From contig CAVVME010000003.1 in assembly GCA_963749365.1 (NCBI GenBank), positions 930,001 through 994,000 of the forward strand: a stretch of 64,000 nt of DNA, given 5' to 3'. The DNA comes from WHSW01 sp963749365 (GTDB lineage: Bacteria; Actinomycetota; Thermoleophilia; Solirubrobacterales; 70-9). The notes under the pieces are model-generated. The model was not told the origin of the DNA, searched no databases, and saw only the letters and a list, made by a program, of their open reading frames with translations. The position numbers and the translations under genes are program-made. The first letter of the stretch is position 1. Each line of letters begins with the position of its first letter. This document shows, one piece after another, positions 27,216 through 35,256 of this stretch.

Positions 27216-27908
27216 ATGCAGGTGAATCCCGCCACCGCCGACGAGGAGATCATCGCCGCCGAGCAGGACTGGGTGGTCTCCCAGCACACCGACGAGCAGC
27301 GGCTGGCGAAGATCGAGCGCGAGCTGCGCACCGGCTTCGACCGCCTCGCCGGGATCGGGCCCGCAGTCTGCGTCTTCGGCTCGGCGCGGATCCCGGCGGG
27401 CGAGCCCGAGTACGTCCGGGCACGAGCGATCGGCCGGGCGATCGGCGAAGCCGGCTTCGCCGTGATCACCGGCGGCGGCCCCGGCCTGATGGAGGCGGCG
27501 AACCGGGGCGCGCGGGACGCGGGGGCGACCTCGGTCGGGCTCAACATCGTGCTCCCCGCGGAGCAGCGGCTGAACCCGTACGTCGACGTCGGGATCACGT
27601 TCGACTACTTCTTCGTCCGCAAGCTGATGTTCGTGCGCTACTCGCGATCGTTCGTGATCCTGCCCGGCGGCTTCGGCACACTCGACGAGACGTTCGAGAT
27701 CCTGACCCTGATCCAGACCCGTGAGGCGATCGACCGCCCGGTGGTGCTGGTCGGCAGCGACTACTGGTCCGAGCTCTGGGACTGGGTCGGCTCGGAGCTG
27801 CTCGCCGGCGGCCTGATCTCGCCCGCCGACGCCGAGATCGCCTCGCTCGCCGACGAGCTGTCCGAGATCGTCGCGATCGCCTGCTCGGGCACCGAGGAAG
27901 CCGGGTAG
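27216..27908 (+). CDS. LOG-family protein (TIGR00730)
   Basis: A 230-residue Rossmann-like protein of the Lonely Guy family, many of which hydrolyse nucleoside 5'-monophosphates to base and ribose-5-phosphate. Key motifs are VITGGGPGLMEAANRGA (about 83-99) and LPGGFGTLDETFEIL (about 147-161), both intact, including the Arg/Glu pair of the PGGxGTxxE motif. It starts with the ATG at 27216 after a short intergenic region. The 3' end overlaps the convergent PLD gene by 148 nt. Confidence 0.85.
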   Translation: MQVNPATADEEIIAAEQDWVVSQHTDEQRLAKIERELRTGFDRLAGIGPAVCVFGSARIPAGEPEYVRARAIGRAIGEAGFAVITGGGPGLMEAANRGARDAGATSVGLNIVLPAEQRLNPYVDVGITFDYFFVRKLMFVRYSRSFVILPGGFGTLDETFEILTLIQTREAIDRPVVLVGSDYWSELWDWVGSELLAGGLISPADAEIASLADELSEIVAIACSGTEEAG

Positions 27909-28924
27909 CGGGCGCGGACGGCATCGACGAACGCCGCCAGTGTCTCGGCGATCGCCGGATCGCGCAGCTCGAGCACGTTCTCGGCGTTCATCTCACCCGA
28001 GCGCGAGAGGTTGAAGGAGCCAACGAAGGCGGTGTCGTCGGCCACGGTCACCTTGGCGTGCATGAAGTCGTGGACGGTCTCGGGGCCCCACGGGGTCGAG
28101 GGCTTGCCCGAGAACTCGAGCAGCTGGATCGTTTTCGCGAGCAGCGGGATCTTCCAGGCCGAGACGCCGTTCGTCGCCCACTGGGCGTAGACGGCATCGG
28201 TCTGCGGCTCGTCGATCACCCCGGCGATGTCGAGCGCGCCGCGCTGGCCGAGCTCGGCCAGGGTGCCGAGGATCGGCGCCGAGGTGATCACCGGCGAGGC
28301 GATCCGGACCCGGCGGCGGGCCGAGCCGATCGCCGAGGCGATCGCCTGTGCCAGCTCGGCGCCGTGACCGGGCGTGAACCAGGCACGGACCGTCGCACCC
28401 CCGTCGAGCTCGAAGGGGCGAGGCTCGACCTTGCCCGAGCGCTCGACGTCGCGGTGCTCCCAGAGCTCGGCGAAGTTGGCGGCGTAGGCGCCGGCGAGGG
28501 GCTCGGACTCGACCGCGATCAGGACGTTCTCCTGCCGGGTCCAGGAGTCGACCGTCCAATTCGCCGATCCGGTCAGCACCGCGGCGCGGTCGCGGACCGC
28601 GTACTTGTGATGCATCAGGTCGGGGATCCCGGGCACCGGCCGGGCGTCGATCGGCAGCTCGGCGAGGATCTCCGGCCTGGTCGCCGGCGGCGGATGCAGC
28701 GCGGCCGGCCGCTCCGAGTCGAGGTTGTAGAGCAGTCGCACCTCCACCCCGCGCCCCGCCGCCTCGCGCAGCGCCCCGGCGACGATCTCGCCGGCGGCAT
28801 CGGGCAGGCGGACGTCGTAGAGGGCGAGCTCGAGCGACTCGCGGGCGCCGAGCACGAACCCGGCCACCGTCTCGGCCACATCCTCGGCCCGCTGGCCGCC
28901 GTCGGTGAGCGTATGGACCCTCAT
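27761..28924 (-). CDS. phospholipase D-like (HKD) protein
   Basis: A 387-residue protein with two HKD half-sites: HHKYAVRDRAAVLTGSANWT (about 116-135) and HAKVTVADDTAFVGSFNLS (about 283-301), the layout of a two-repeat PLD enzyme such as a phospholipase, phosphatidyltransferase or nuclease. No signal peptide is apparent, so a cytosolic phosphodiesterase is likely. The last 49 residues (Ser/Glu/Ala rich) are encoded opposite the end of the LOG gene, giving a 148-nt convergent overlap; the folded domains end before it. Divergent from ccr by 66 nt. Confidence 0.82.
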   Translation of the reverse strand: MRVHTLTDGGQRAEDVAETVAGFVLGARESLELALYDVRLPDAAGEIVAGALREAAGRGVEVRLLYNLDSERPAALHPPPATRPEILAELPIDARPVPGIPDLMHHKYAVRDRAAVLTGSANWTVDSWTRQENVLIAVESEPLAGAYAANFAELWEHRDVERSGKVEPRPFELDGGATVRAWFTPGHGAELAQAIASAIGSARRRVRIASPVITSAPILGTLAELGQRGALDIAGVIDEPQTDAVYAQWATNGVSAWKIPLLAKTIQLLEFSGKPSTPWGPETVHDFMHAKVTVADDTAFVGSFNLSRSGEMNAENVLELRDPAIAETLAAFVDAVRARYPASSVPEQAIATISDSSSASEAISASAGEIRPPASSSEPTQSQSSDQ

Positions 28925-28933
28925 CGGCAGGGA

Positions 28934-28965
28934 TTCTGATCGCGTAGCATCCGCCGCGCTCAGAA
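28934..28965 (+). promoter_or_regulatory. stem-loop in the ccr leader/promoter region
   Basis: Arms TTCTGATCGCG (28934-28944) and CGCGCTCAGAA (28955-28965) pair at 10 of 11 positions around a 10-nt loop, 26 nt before the ccr start. It could be an operator for a dimeric regulator of ccr or an RNA hairpin in its leader. Confidence 0.4.
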
Positions 28966-28990
28966 CCTAGACGACAGGGAGTGATCGCGA

Positions 28991-30259
28991 GTGGCCGTAG
29001 ACGCAGCGGAGGTATCGAAGCTCGACGTGGAGCCCGGCACGCTGCCGGAGACGATGGCCGCCTGGGTGATCCGCGCCGAGCGCGAGGGTGAGCCCAAGGA
29101 CGCATTCCAGCTCGAGCAGATCGAGGTGCCCGAGCCGGGCGCCTTCGAGGTCGTGGTCAGGGTGATGGCCGCGGGGGTCAACTTCAACAACGTCTGGGCG
29201 GCGCTGGGCGAGCCGGTCTCGGTCTTCAACTACGGCGACCACCCCGAGTACGGTCACCACATCGGCGGCTCAGACGCCTCCGGGATCGTCTGGAAGGTGG
29301 GAGAGGGCGTCACCCGGTGGAAGCCCGGCGACGAGGTCGTGATCCACTGCAACCAGGCCTCCTACGAGGACGTCGAGGTGCACGGGCTCGACCCGCTCGC
29401 GGCCCCGAGCCAGATGATCTGGGGCTACGAGACGACCTGGGGCTCGTTCGCGCAGTTCACCAGGGTCCAGGCGCAGCAGCTGCTGCCGAAGCCGCGCAAC
29501 CTCTCCTGGGTCGACTCCTCGGCCTTCGGCCTCACCTACTTCACCGCCTACCGGATGCTGCTCGATCGCTGCAAGCTCCAGGCCGGCCACAAGGTGCTGA
29601 TCTGGGGCGCCGCCGGCGGCCTCGGCGTGTTCGCGACCCAGCTCTGCGCCGCGGCGGGCGCGAGCGCGGTCGGCGTCGTCTCCTCCGACGAGAAGGGCGA
29701 GCTGGTCAAGCAGCTGGGCGCGGTCGACTACATAAACCGGAACGAGTTCGGCGAGATGATGCGCAGCGACGCCAACCACCCGGCCGCCGACCCGGCCGCC
29801 GACAAGGAGCGCTTCGCCGCCTCGCGCGGGTTCGCGAAGCGGGTCAAGCAGATCCTCGGAGACGCCCCCGACATCGTCTTCGAGCACGTCGGGCAGGCGA
29901 CCTTCCCGACCTCGGTGTTCACGGTGAAGCCGTTCGGCAAGGTGGTCATCTGCGGCGCCACCTCGGGCTACAACCTCGACTTCGACGTCCGCTACCTGTG
30001 GATGAAGCAGAAGGAGATCCTCGGCTCGCACTTCGCCAACGCCTATGAGTGCATGCGCGCCACCGCGCTGATCTCCGAGGGCAGGATCCGCCCGGTGCTG
30101 TGGCAGGCGATGGAGTTCGACGCCGTCCCCCACGCCCATCAACTGCTGCGCGAGAACAAGCACGCGGGCAAGATCTCGATCATGGTCGGCGCCACCTCGA
30201 CCGACGAGGGCCAGCACGAGGGCGGCGACGGAGCGCTCTGGGCCGAGGTCGGAGCCTAG
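28991..30259 (+). CDS. ccr: crotonyl-CoA carboxylase/reductase
   Basis: A 422-residue medium-chain reductase that reductively carboxylates crotonyl-CoA to ethylmalonyl-CoA with NADPH, the committed step of the ethylmalonyl-CoA pathway. The N-terminal AGVNFNNVWAALGEP carries the Asn of the CO2 pocket, WGYETTWGSFAQF the next pocket loop (the SFAQF form resembles Rhodobacter-type enzymes), LIWGAAGGLGVFATQL the NADPH site, and RYLWMKQKEILGSHFAN the CO2-binding His. So it should carboxylate, not only reduce. GTG at 28991 is preceded by AGGGAG at 28976-28981. It stands apart from the other pathway genes (ecm at 35257, mcl at 49022). Divergent from the PLD gene. Confidence 0.92.
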   Translation: MAVDAAEVSKLDVEPGTLPETMAAWVIRAEREGEPKDAFQLEQIEVPEPGAFEVVVRVMAAGVNFNNVWAALGEPVSVFNYGDHPEYGHHIGGSDASGIVWKVGEGVTRWKPGDEVVIHCNQASYEDVEVHGLDPLAAPSQMIWGYETTWGSFAQFTRVQAQQLLPKPRNLSWVDSSAFGLTYFTAYRMLLDRCKLQAGHKVLIWGAAGGLGVFATQLCAAAGASAVGVVSSDEKGELVKQLGAVDYINRNEFGEMMRSDANHPAADPAADKERFAASRGFAKRVKQILGDAPDIVFEHVGQATFPTSVFTVKPFGKVVICGATSGYNLDFDVRYLWMKQKEILGSHFANAYECMRATALISEGRIRPVLWQAMEFDAVPHAHQLLRENKHAGKISIMVGATSTDEGQHEGGDGALWAEVGA

Positions 30260-30280
30260 GCGCCGTTAGGCTTGGGCGCG

Positions 30281-30598
30281 ATGGAGATCCATTACATCGA
30301 GTGGCACGTGGTCCCCTTCCGGCGCGATCGCTTCCTCGAGACCTGGCGCCCGGCGCTCGACCGCGCGCTCGCCTACGGCGCCCGCACCGCCTTCCTCTCG
30401 CGCAACGAGGACGATCCGCTGCACATCCGGCAAGTGACCATGTGGGAGGACCGCGCCGATCACGAGCGCTGGTGGTTCTCCGACGAGCTCTCGACGCTAC
30501 GCCGGGGGATGCTCTCCCTCTACCACAAGCCGATCGACCAGCATTGGCACGCGCAGGTCGCCGACGCGGTCGTCCAGGCTTCCAACGGCTCGCCCTAG
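30281..30598 (+). CDS. small hypothetical protein
   Basis: A 105-residue soluble protein, starting at the ATG at 30281, rich in Trp/His/Arg: MEIHYIEWHVVPFRRDRF, AYGARTAFLSRNEDDPLHIRQ, MWEDRADHERWWFSDELSTL. The alternation of strand-helix segments suggests a dimeric ferredoxin-like (ABM-type) barrel, as in small monooxygenase-like or stress proteins; this is a guess from pattern only. It is 22 nt after ccr on the same strand and may share its transcript. Confidence 0.6.
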   Translation: MEIHYIEWHVVPFRRDRFLETWRPALDRALAYGARTAFLSRNEDDPLHIRQVTMWEDRADHERWWFSDELSTLRRGMLSLYHKPIDQHWHAQVADAVVQASNGSP

Positions 30599-32643
30599 CA
30601 ACCACCCGGGTATCATCGCCGGGTCGGGAGGTCGGAGATTCGGGGGACGAGATCGGGGGGATCGGGAGATCGCGATGCTGGCTGGCGGCGCTTGCCGGAT
30701 GCGCGCTGACGCTCCTCGCGGGGGCCGGCACCGCCCACGGCGCCGAGTTGGAGCCCGGGTTCGAGGAGACGACGGTGCTCTCCGGGCTCAACCTGCCGAC
30801 CGCGGTCCGCTTCGCCGCTGACGGGCGAATCCTGGTCGCAGAGCAGCGGGGCGTGATCAAGCTCTTCGACCGGATCGGCGACACCTCGGCGGAGATCGTC
30901 GACGACAACCGGACCGCGGTTCACAACCCGCAGGGCCAGAACCGAGGCCTGCTCGGGTTCGAGCTCGACCCCGAGTTCCCGACCCGTCCCTACCTGTACG
31001 CGCTCTACACCCGCGACGCCGAGATCGGTGGCGCGGCACCGCTCTACGGGCCGGCGGGCGCCGACTTCGACGACTGCGTCGACCCGCCGCGCGACGGCAG
31101 CGGCGACCCGAACCCGGAGAGCTGCCCGGCAGGCGGCCGGTTGGAGCGGCTCGAGCTCTCACCCGGCGGCGCGGTGGTCGACCGGACGACGCTGATCGAC
31201 GACTGGTGCGTGCAGTTCGAGACCCACTCCGTCGGCGCGCTCGGCTTCGGCGCGAGCGGGGCGCTCTACGCCAGCGGCGGTGAGGGAGCGGACTACTTCC
31301 GCGAGGACTACGGCCAGGTCGGGACCCCGGCGAACGCATGTGGGGACCCGGACGACGAGGGCGGAGCGCTGCGGGCACAGGACGCGCGCACGCCGGCCGA
31401 CGAGACCGGGCTCGGCGGCAGCGTGATCCGGGTCGATCCCGCGACCGGCAACCCGCTGCCCGACAATCCCGGCGGCGGCGATGCCGACGCGCGTCGGATC
31501 GTCGCCTACGGGCTGCGCAACCCGTTCCGGTTCGCGATCCGGCCCGGCACCGACGAGCTCTGGGTCGGCGACGTCGGCTGGAGCACGACCGAGGAGATCA
31601 ACCGGCTGCCCGCGGGCCAGGTGCGCAACTTCGGCTGGCCCTGCTTCGAGGGCGGAATCCGCCAGGCGAGGTATGACGCGCTCGGTCTCGGCCTCTGCGA
31701 GTCGCTCTACGCGGCGGGTGGGGAGAGCGGTCCGTCGTTCTCCTACGACCACACGGACACGGTCACCGCGGGCGACGGCTGCGTCCACCCCGAGGACTCC
31801 TCGGCGGTAAGCGGGCTCGCCTTCGAGCGCGGTCCATCGTTCCCGGACGCTTACGACGGGGCGCTCTTCTTCGCCGACATCCAGCGTTCCTGCATCTGGG
31901 CGATCCCCGACACGAACAACGACGGGAGCCCCGACCCGAGCGGGCTCAGCCGCTTCGCCGGCGAGGCGACCTACCCGGTCGATGTCCAGTTCGGCCCCGG
32001 CGGCTCGCTCTACTACGTCGACCTCTTCAACGGCGCTCTGCGCCGGGTGCGCTGGACCGGCCCAACGGCAGTCGCCCGGGCGACGCCGGCGACCGGGACC
32101 GCTCCCTTGCGGGTCGAGCTCGACGCGAGCGGGTCGAACGACCCGAACGGCGCCTTCGCCGGGCTCTCCTTCGCCTGGGACCTCGACGGCGACGGCGCCT
32201 ACGACGACTCGTCCGCGGCGACGCTGACCCACGAGTACGCGCAGCCCGGCAGCTATCTCGCCCGGCTGCGCGCCACCGATCCCGACGGGCTCACAGACCT
32301 CGCCTCGGTCGGGGTCGAGGTCGAGCCGGTCCTCTGCCGCGGGCGGAGCGCAACGATCGGCGGCACGAACGCCAACGAGCGGCTGGTCGGCACCCCGGGC
32401 CCGGACGTGATCGCGGCCGAGGGGGGCAAGGACAGGGTCAAGGGGGGCGCCGGGCGAGACATCGTCTGCGCCGGCGGCGGCGCGGATCGCGCCCGCGGTG
32501 GTGGCGGGCGAGACCTGCTCGCGGGCAGCCAGGGGCGCGACCAGCTACGCGGGGGCGGCGGCAAGGACAGGATCATCGGTGGTCCCGGCCGCGATCTCTG
32601 CGGCGGCGGCGCCGGGGACGACAAGGTCTCCGGCTGCGCCTGA
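30544..32643 (+). CDS. exported glucose/sorbosone dehydrogenase-like beta-propeller with PKD and RTX-type repeats
   Basis: A secreted multidomain protein. A signal peptide (CWLAALAGCALTLLAG ... AHGA) lies at 30676-30745; then a six-bladed quinoprotein-type propeller (GLNLPTAVRFAADGRILVAEQ, GLLGFELDPEF, RRIVAYGLRNPFRFAIRPG, ELWVGDVGWSTTEEIN, VDVQFGPGGSLYYVD), a PKD domain (ELDASGSNDPNGAF, FAWDLDGDGAYDDSS, HEYAQPGSYLARLRATD) and five or so RTX-like nonapeptides (GGAGRDIVCAGGGADRARG). No ATG, GTG or TTG stands near the signal peptide in frame; the nearest is the TTG at 30544, inside the previous gene, used here only as an outer limit. An ATC at 30652 would give a natural signal peptide. The product probably oxidises sugars or aldoses outside the cell. 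Confidence 0.8.
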   Translation: MARAGRRRGRPGFQRLALATTRVSSPGREVGDSGDEIGGIGRSRCWLAALAGCALTLLAGAGTAHGAELEPGFEETTVLSGLNLPTAVRFAADGRILVAEQRGVIKLFDRIGDTSAEIVDDNRTAVHNPQGQNRGLLGFELDPEFPTRPYLYALYTRDAEIGGAAPLYGPAGADFDDCVDPPRDGSGDPNPESCPAGGRLERLELSPGGAVVDRTTLIDDWCVQFETHSVGALGFGASGALYASGGEGADYFREDYGQVGTPANACGDPDDEGGALRAQDARTPADETGLGGSVIRVDPATGNPLPDNPGGGDADARRIVAYGLRNPFRFAIRPGTDELWVGDVGWSTTEEINRLPAGQVRNFGWPCFEGGIRQARYDALGLGLCESLYAAGGESGPSFSYDHTDTVTAGDGCVHPEDSSAVSGLAFERGPSFPDAYDGALFFADIQRSCIWAIPDTNNDGSPDPSGLSRFAGEATYPVDVQFGPGGSLYYVDLFNGALRRVRWTGPTAVARATPATGTAPLRVELDASGSNDPNGAFAGLSFAWDLDGDGAYDDSSAATLTHEYAQPGSYLARLRATDPDGLTDLASVGVEVEPVLCRGRSATIGGTNANERLVGTPGPDVIAAEGGKDRVKGGAGRDIVCAGGGADRARGGGGRDLLAGSQGRDQLRGGGGKDRIIGGPGRDLCGGGAGDDKVSGCA

Positions 32644-32686
32644 GCTCAGGTGTCCGGGCTCGATCGAGTCGGCACGGGCGCCGTGG

Positions 32687-33625
32687 CTAGGCCACCAGCT
32701 CGAGATGCTCGCGGCTGCGCTCGGCGAAGCCCGCGCCGACCTCGGTCAGGACCGCGAGCATCTCCTCGGTCGCCGGCGAGCGCGCCTGCTCGGACCGGGC
32801 CACCGCCCAGACGCGCCGGCTCGGGGCCGGCGGGTCGGTGGGCCGGACGACGAGCTCGGGACGCAGCGTCGGCAGCGCCAGGTCGGGCAGCAAGGTGACC
32901 CCGAGGCCGGCGGCGATGAAGCCCTGCATGACGTGGTAGTCGTCGGACTCGAACCCGACCCGAGCCTCGAAGCCCGCCCGCCGGCAGGCGCCGAGCACCG
33001 CCTCGCCGCACGAGCTCGGGCATGAGCCGGAAAGCCAAACCGACTCACGGAGCTCGATCAGCGGCACCACGTCGCGCTTGGCCAGCGGATGGCGCTTCGG
33101 AAGCGCGACGTACATCGACTCGGTCAGCAACAGGGTCCGCTCGAGGTCGCGCTCCTCGGGCGCCGGCACCGACGCGTAGTCGAAGCTGAGCGCGAGGTCG
33201 ATCTCGCCCCCGCGCAGCCGCGGCAGCGAGACCTCGGGCTCGGCGTCGCGGACGCTCAGCCGGACGCCCGGATGGCGCTCGTGGAAGACCGAGACGGCCT
33301 CGGTGAGCACCGTCGCGCTCGCGGACGGAAAGCTCGCCAACCGCAGCTCGCCGCCCTCCAGCCCCTCGATCGCCGCCAGCTCGCGCTCGGCCTCGTCGAG
33401 GCGAGCGATCGCGGCCTCCGCGTGGGCCACGAGCACCGAGCCGGCATCGGTCAGCTTCGGACCCTCGCGGGTGCGGTCGAGGAGCTGCATCCCGACCTCG
33501 CGCTCGAGGTTCGCGACCTGCTGGCTGACCGCAGATTGGGAGAGGTAGAGCTCGTCGGCGGCGGCCGAGAACGAGCCGCGCCGGGAGACCTCGCGCAGGA
33601 TCGCCAACCGCTTCAGATCCAGCAT
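32687..33625 (-). CDS. LysR-family transcriptional regulator
   Basis: A 312-residue regulator. The helix-turn-helix is RLAILREVSRRGSFSAAADELYLSQSAVSQQVANLE (about 6-41; key part AAADELYLSQSAVSQQ), then a linker helix and a substrate-binding domain with ELRLASFPSASATVL and FIAAGLGVTLLPDLAL, the usual effector-domain motifs. Two cysteines near SGSCPSSCGEAVLG (about 200-213) could form a redox pair, as in OxyR-like sensors, but this is not proven. The start codon overlaps an ATAAG-N5-CTTAT site, suggesting autoregulation. It is divergent from the small protein gene at 33764. Confidence 0.88.
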   Translation of the reverse strand: MLDLKRLAILREVSRRGSFSAAADELYLSQSAVSQQVANLEREVGMQLLDRTREGPKLTDAGSVLVAHAEAAIARLDEAERELAAIEGLEGGELRLASFPSASATVLTEAVSVFHERHPGVRLSVRDAEPEVSLPRLRGGEIDLALSFDYASVPAPEERDLERTLLLTESMYVALPKRHPLAKRDVVPLIELRESVWLSGSCPSSCGEAVLGACRRAGFEARVGFESDDYHVMQGFIAAGLGVTLLPDLALPTLRPELVVRPTDPPAPSRRVWAVARSEQARSPATEEMLAVLTEVGAGFAERSREHLELVA

Positions 33626-33638
33626 AAGCCAACCTTAT
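33624..33638. promoter_or_regulatory. LysR T-N11-A box at the regulator's own start
   Basis: ATAAGCCAACCTTAT is a dyad ATAAG-N5-CTTAT containing the classical T-N11-A pattern. It begins on the LysR start codon and lies in the 138-nt divergent region before the small gene at 33764, so it could repress the regulator and activate the divergent gene. Confidence 0.5.
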
Positions 33639-33763
33639 CAGGCCGAATAGCAATCCCTGTTGCGCTAATGCAGTTACGGATCGATGCTGTCCCTCACACA
33701 GAGGCCAGGAGGAGCGTTTCAACCTCGAGGCCAATCCGATCAGAGACCAGAGAGGTGAACGAG

Positions 33764-34111
33764 ATGACTGCCAGCGTCAACACCGAGATCACGATCCGTC
33801 GCGTCGACCTGACCGATGAGGACCGCGCGGCGCTGCTTCGCCTCGCCGAGCGCGACTCAAGCGCGGCGCCGGGCGGACCGGTGCTCGGGCTCGAGATCGA
33901 GGGCTCGCTGATCGCCGCCGTCTCGCTGAACACCGGTGAGGCGATCGCCGACCCATTCTCGCGCGCGTCCGAGCTCCGCAACCTGCTCGAGCTCCGCGCC
34001 GCTCAGATCCGTCGTCGCGACCGCAAGCGCGGGCGCGGCCTCGGCAAGCGCCGCCCCGCGGTCGGCGGGTCACCCGCCGGCTCGATCATCACCCTCCCGC
34101 GCTGGGGCTGA
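33764..34111 (+). CDS. small conserved protein, GNAT-N-terminus-like
   Basis: A 115-residue protein starting at the ATG 33764, with AGAGG at 33751-33755 as ribosome site. MTASVNTEITIRRVDLTDEDRAALLRLAERDS followed by LGLEIEGSLIAAVSLNTGEAIADPFSRASELRNLLELRAAQIRRRD resembles the first part of an acetyltransferase, without the acetyl-CoA loop, and ends in a basic tail GGSPAGSIITLPRWG. Likely not an active GNAT. It is divergent from the LysR gene, which may control it. Confidence 0.6.
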   Translation: MTASVNTEITIRRVDLTDEDRAALLRLAERDSSAAPGGPVLGLEIEGSLIAAVSLNTGEAIADPFSRASELRNLLELRAAQIRRRDRKRGRGLGKRRPAVGGSPAGSIITLPRWG

Positions 34112-34141
34112 GACGCCGCCTTGGTAGCAGGGCATCCCGTT

Positions 34142-34432
34142 TCAGTGTTGCTCCAAGGGCGCCATGGTGAGGCCGGCGTCCTTGAGCTGCTGCCAGTAGA
34201 GCTCCGCGGGCTCCTTCGGGCCGGTCCAGACGACCGCCTGGCCGCTGCGGTGGATGCGCTCGGCGAACCGATGCCCGGCGTCGATCGAGACGCCCGGGAT
34301 CACGCTGGCGAGCGTGCCGGCGACGTGGTCGAAGGTGTTGTGGTCGTCGTTGAGGACGATCACCTGCCAGTTGCCGCCGAGCCCTTCCCCGGGCCCACCG
34401 GTCTTCGGCCGCTCGAGCGTCTCGGTCGAGAT
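34142..34432 (-). CDS. clpS: ATP-dependent Clp protease adaptor ClpS
   Basis: A 96-residue adaptor that delivers N-degron proteins to ClpAP/ClpCP. The core NWQVIVLNDDHNTFDHVAGTL, then HRFAERIHRSGQAVVWTG and AELYWQQLKDAGLTMAPLEQ match ClpS, including the NDDxxT and M(M)xxxH-like pocket regions. In frame there is no ATG, GTG or TTG before the core except a GTG at 34363 in the middle of the first strand; an ATC at 34432 gives (M)STETLERPKTG, a normal ClpS N-terminus, with GAGG 6 nt before it. It lies 11 nt downstream of the exported protein gene on the same strand. Confidence 0.82.
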   Translation of the reverse strand: MSTETLERPKTGGPGEGLGGNWQVIVLNDDHNTFDHVAGTLASVIPGVSIDAGHRFAERIHRSGQAVVWTGPKEPAELYWQQLKDAGLTMAPLEQH

Positions 34433-34443
34433 CGCGCGCCTCG

Positions 34444-35145
34444 CTAGGGATCCGGGACCGCGACGGCGAGCTTCTTGAAGGTGGCGGCGACGTTGCCCTT
34501 CTTGTCCTTCTGGCTGCCGACCCCGAACCTGACCTTGGCGCCCGAGACCTGGCCCGGATTGGCGTCGTCGACCTTCGCGATCTCCTCGCCGTTGACCAGC
34601 GCCCGAACCTCCGAGCCGCTGGCGACGAGGCGCAGCTGGTTTGGCTGGTTGACCTTCTTGATCGCGTTGCTCTTGCCCTTGACCGGGAAGCCGTTGCCCG
34701 CCGGCCCGCGCAGGAGCTCGAAGCGCTGCTTGTGCGGGAACACCCTCAGCGAGTAGCCGATCCCGCCGCCCCCGGCGCGAACCGTGAGCTCGAGGAAGGC
34801 GCCCCCGCGCAGCGACCCGCGCGTCTTCTTCAGCACCTTGCCGGTCAGCTTCACGTCGTGGTTGGGGAGCTCGTTGTCGCCCTGCACCGGCGCCCGAAAT
34901 GAGCAGGTCGTCGGGCTGCGCTTGACCGACGCGAGCATCGCCTTGCTCTTGCTGCGGAACTTCCGCTCGCAGCGCTTGCCGCCGCCGGACTTGATCATCT
35001 CCTTGTACTCGGCGCGGCTGGAGAAGTTGTTGTCGTAGACGGTGACCGCGGCGACCGCGAAGCCCACCGCGGCGGTGACGAGGGCCGCGCCGGCGAGCGC
35101 GAGCGCGAGCGCGAGGCCCTTGCGTGTCGACTCTGGCGTTCTCAT
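34444..35145 (-). CDS. membrane-anchored exported protein of unknown function, LamG/DUF1080-like
   Basis: A 233-residue protein. An N-terminal hydrophobic helix (GLALALALAGAALVTAAVGFA, about 10-32) is a signal anchor. The mature domain is all-beta and basic: VYDNNFSSRAEY, GGAFLELTVRAGGGGIGYSLRVF, RFELLRGPAGNGFPV, QLRLVASGSEVRALVNGEEIAKV, VRFGVGSQKDKKG, features of a jelly-roll carbohydrate-binding fold (concanavalin/LamG, 3-keto-disaccharide-hydrolase-like). Catalytic residues cannot be assigned. Start ATG at 35145; longer readings enter the ecm gene region. Divergent from ecm. Confidence 0.7.
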   Translation of the reverse strand: MRTPESTRKGLALALALAGAALVTAAVGFAVAAVTVYDNNFSSRAEYKEMIKSGGGKRCERKFRSKSKAMLASVKRSPTTCSFRAPVQGDNELPNHDVKLTGKVLKKTRGSLRGGAFLELTVRAGGGGIGYSLRVFPHKQRFELLRGPAGNGFPVKGKSNAIKKVNQPNQLRLVASGSEVRALVNGEEIAKVDDANPGQVSGAKVRFGVGSQKDKKGNVAATFKKLAVAVPDP

Positions 35146-35256
35146 CAGCTTCGCGGCCCGTCGCAGGGTAGCCGCTGGACCCCCCACAACACCGGCGCGC
35201 CCGCAAGGCTGCGGTCGGACAATTTCATCGGGCACGCTACCTGGGACAATTGGCCG

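Noticed and set aside
30604..30624. ACCCGG-N9-CCGGGT hairpin as an intrinsic terminator
   Set aside because: No T-tract follows; it lies just before the next gene's leader.
32400..32640. GC-rich tandem repeats considered as a CRISPR or minisatellite
   Set aside because: They encode RTX-like GGxGxD nonapeptides in frame at the end of the exported dehydrogenase.
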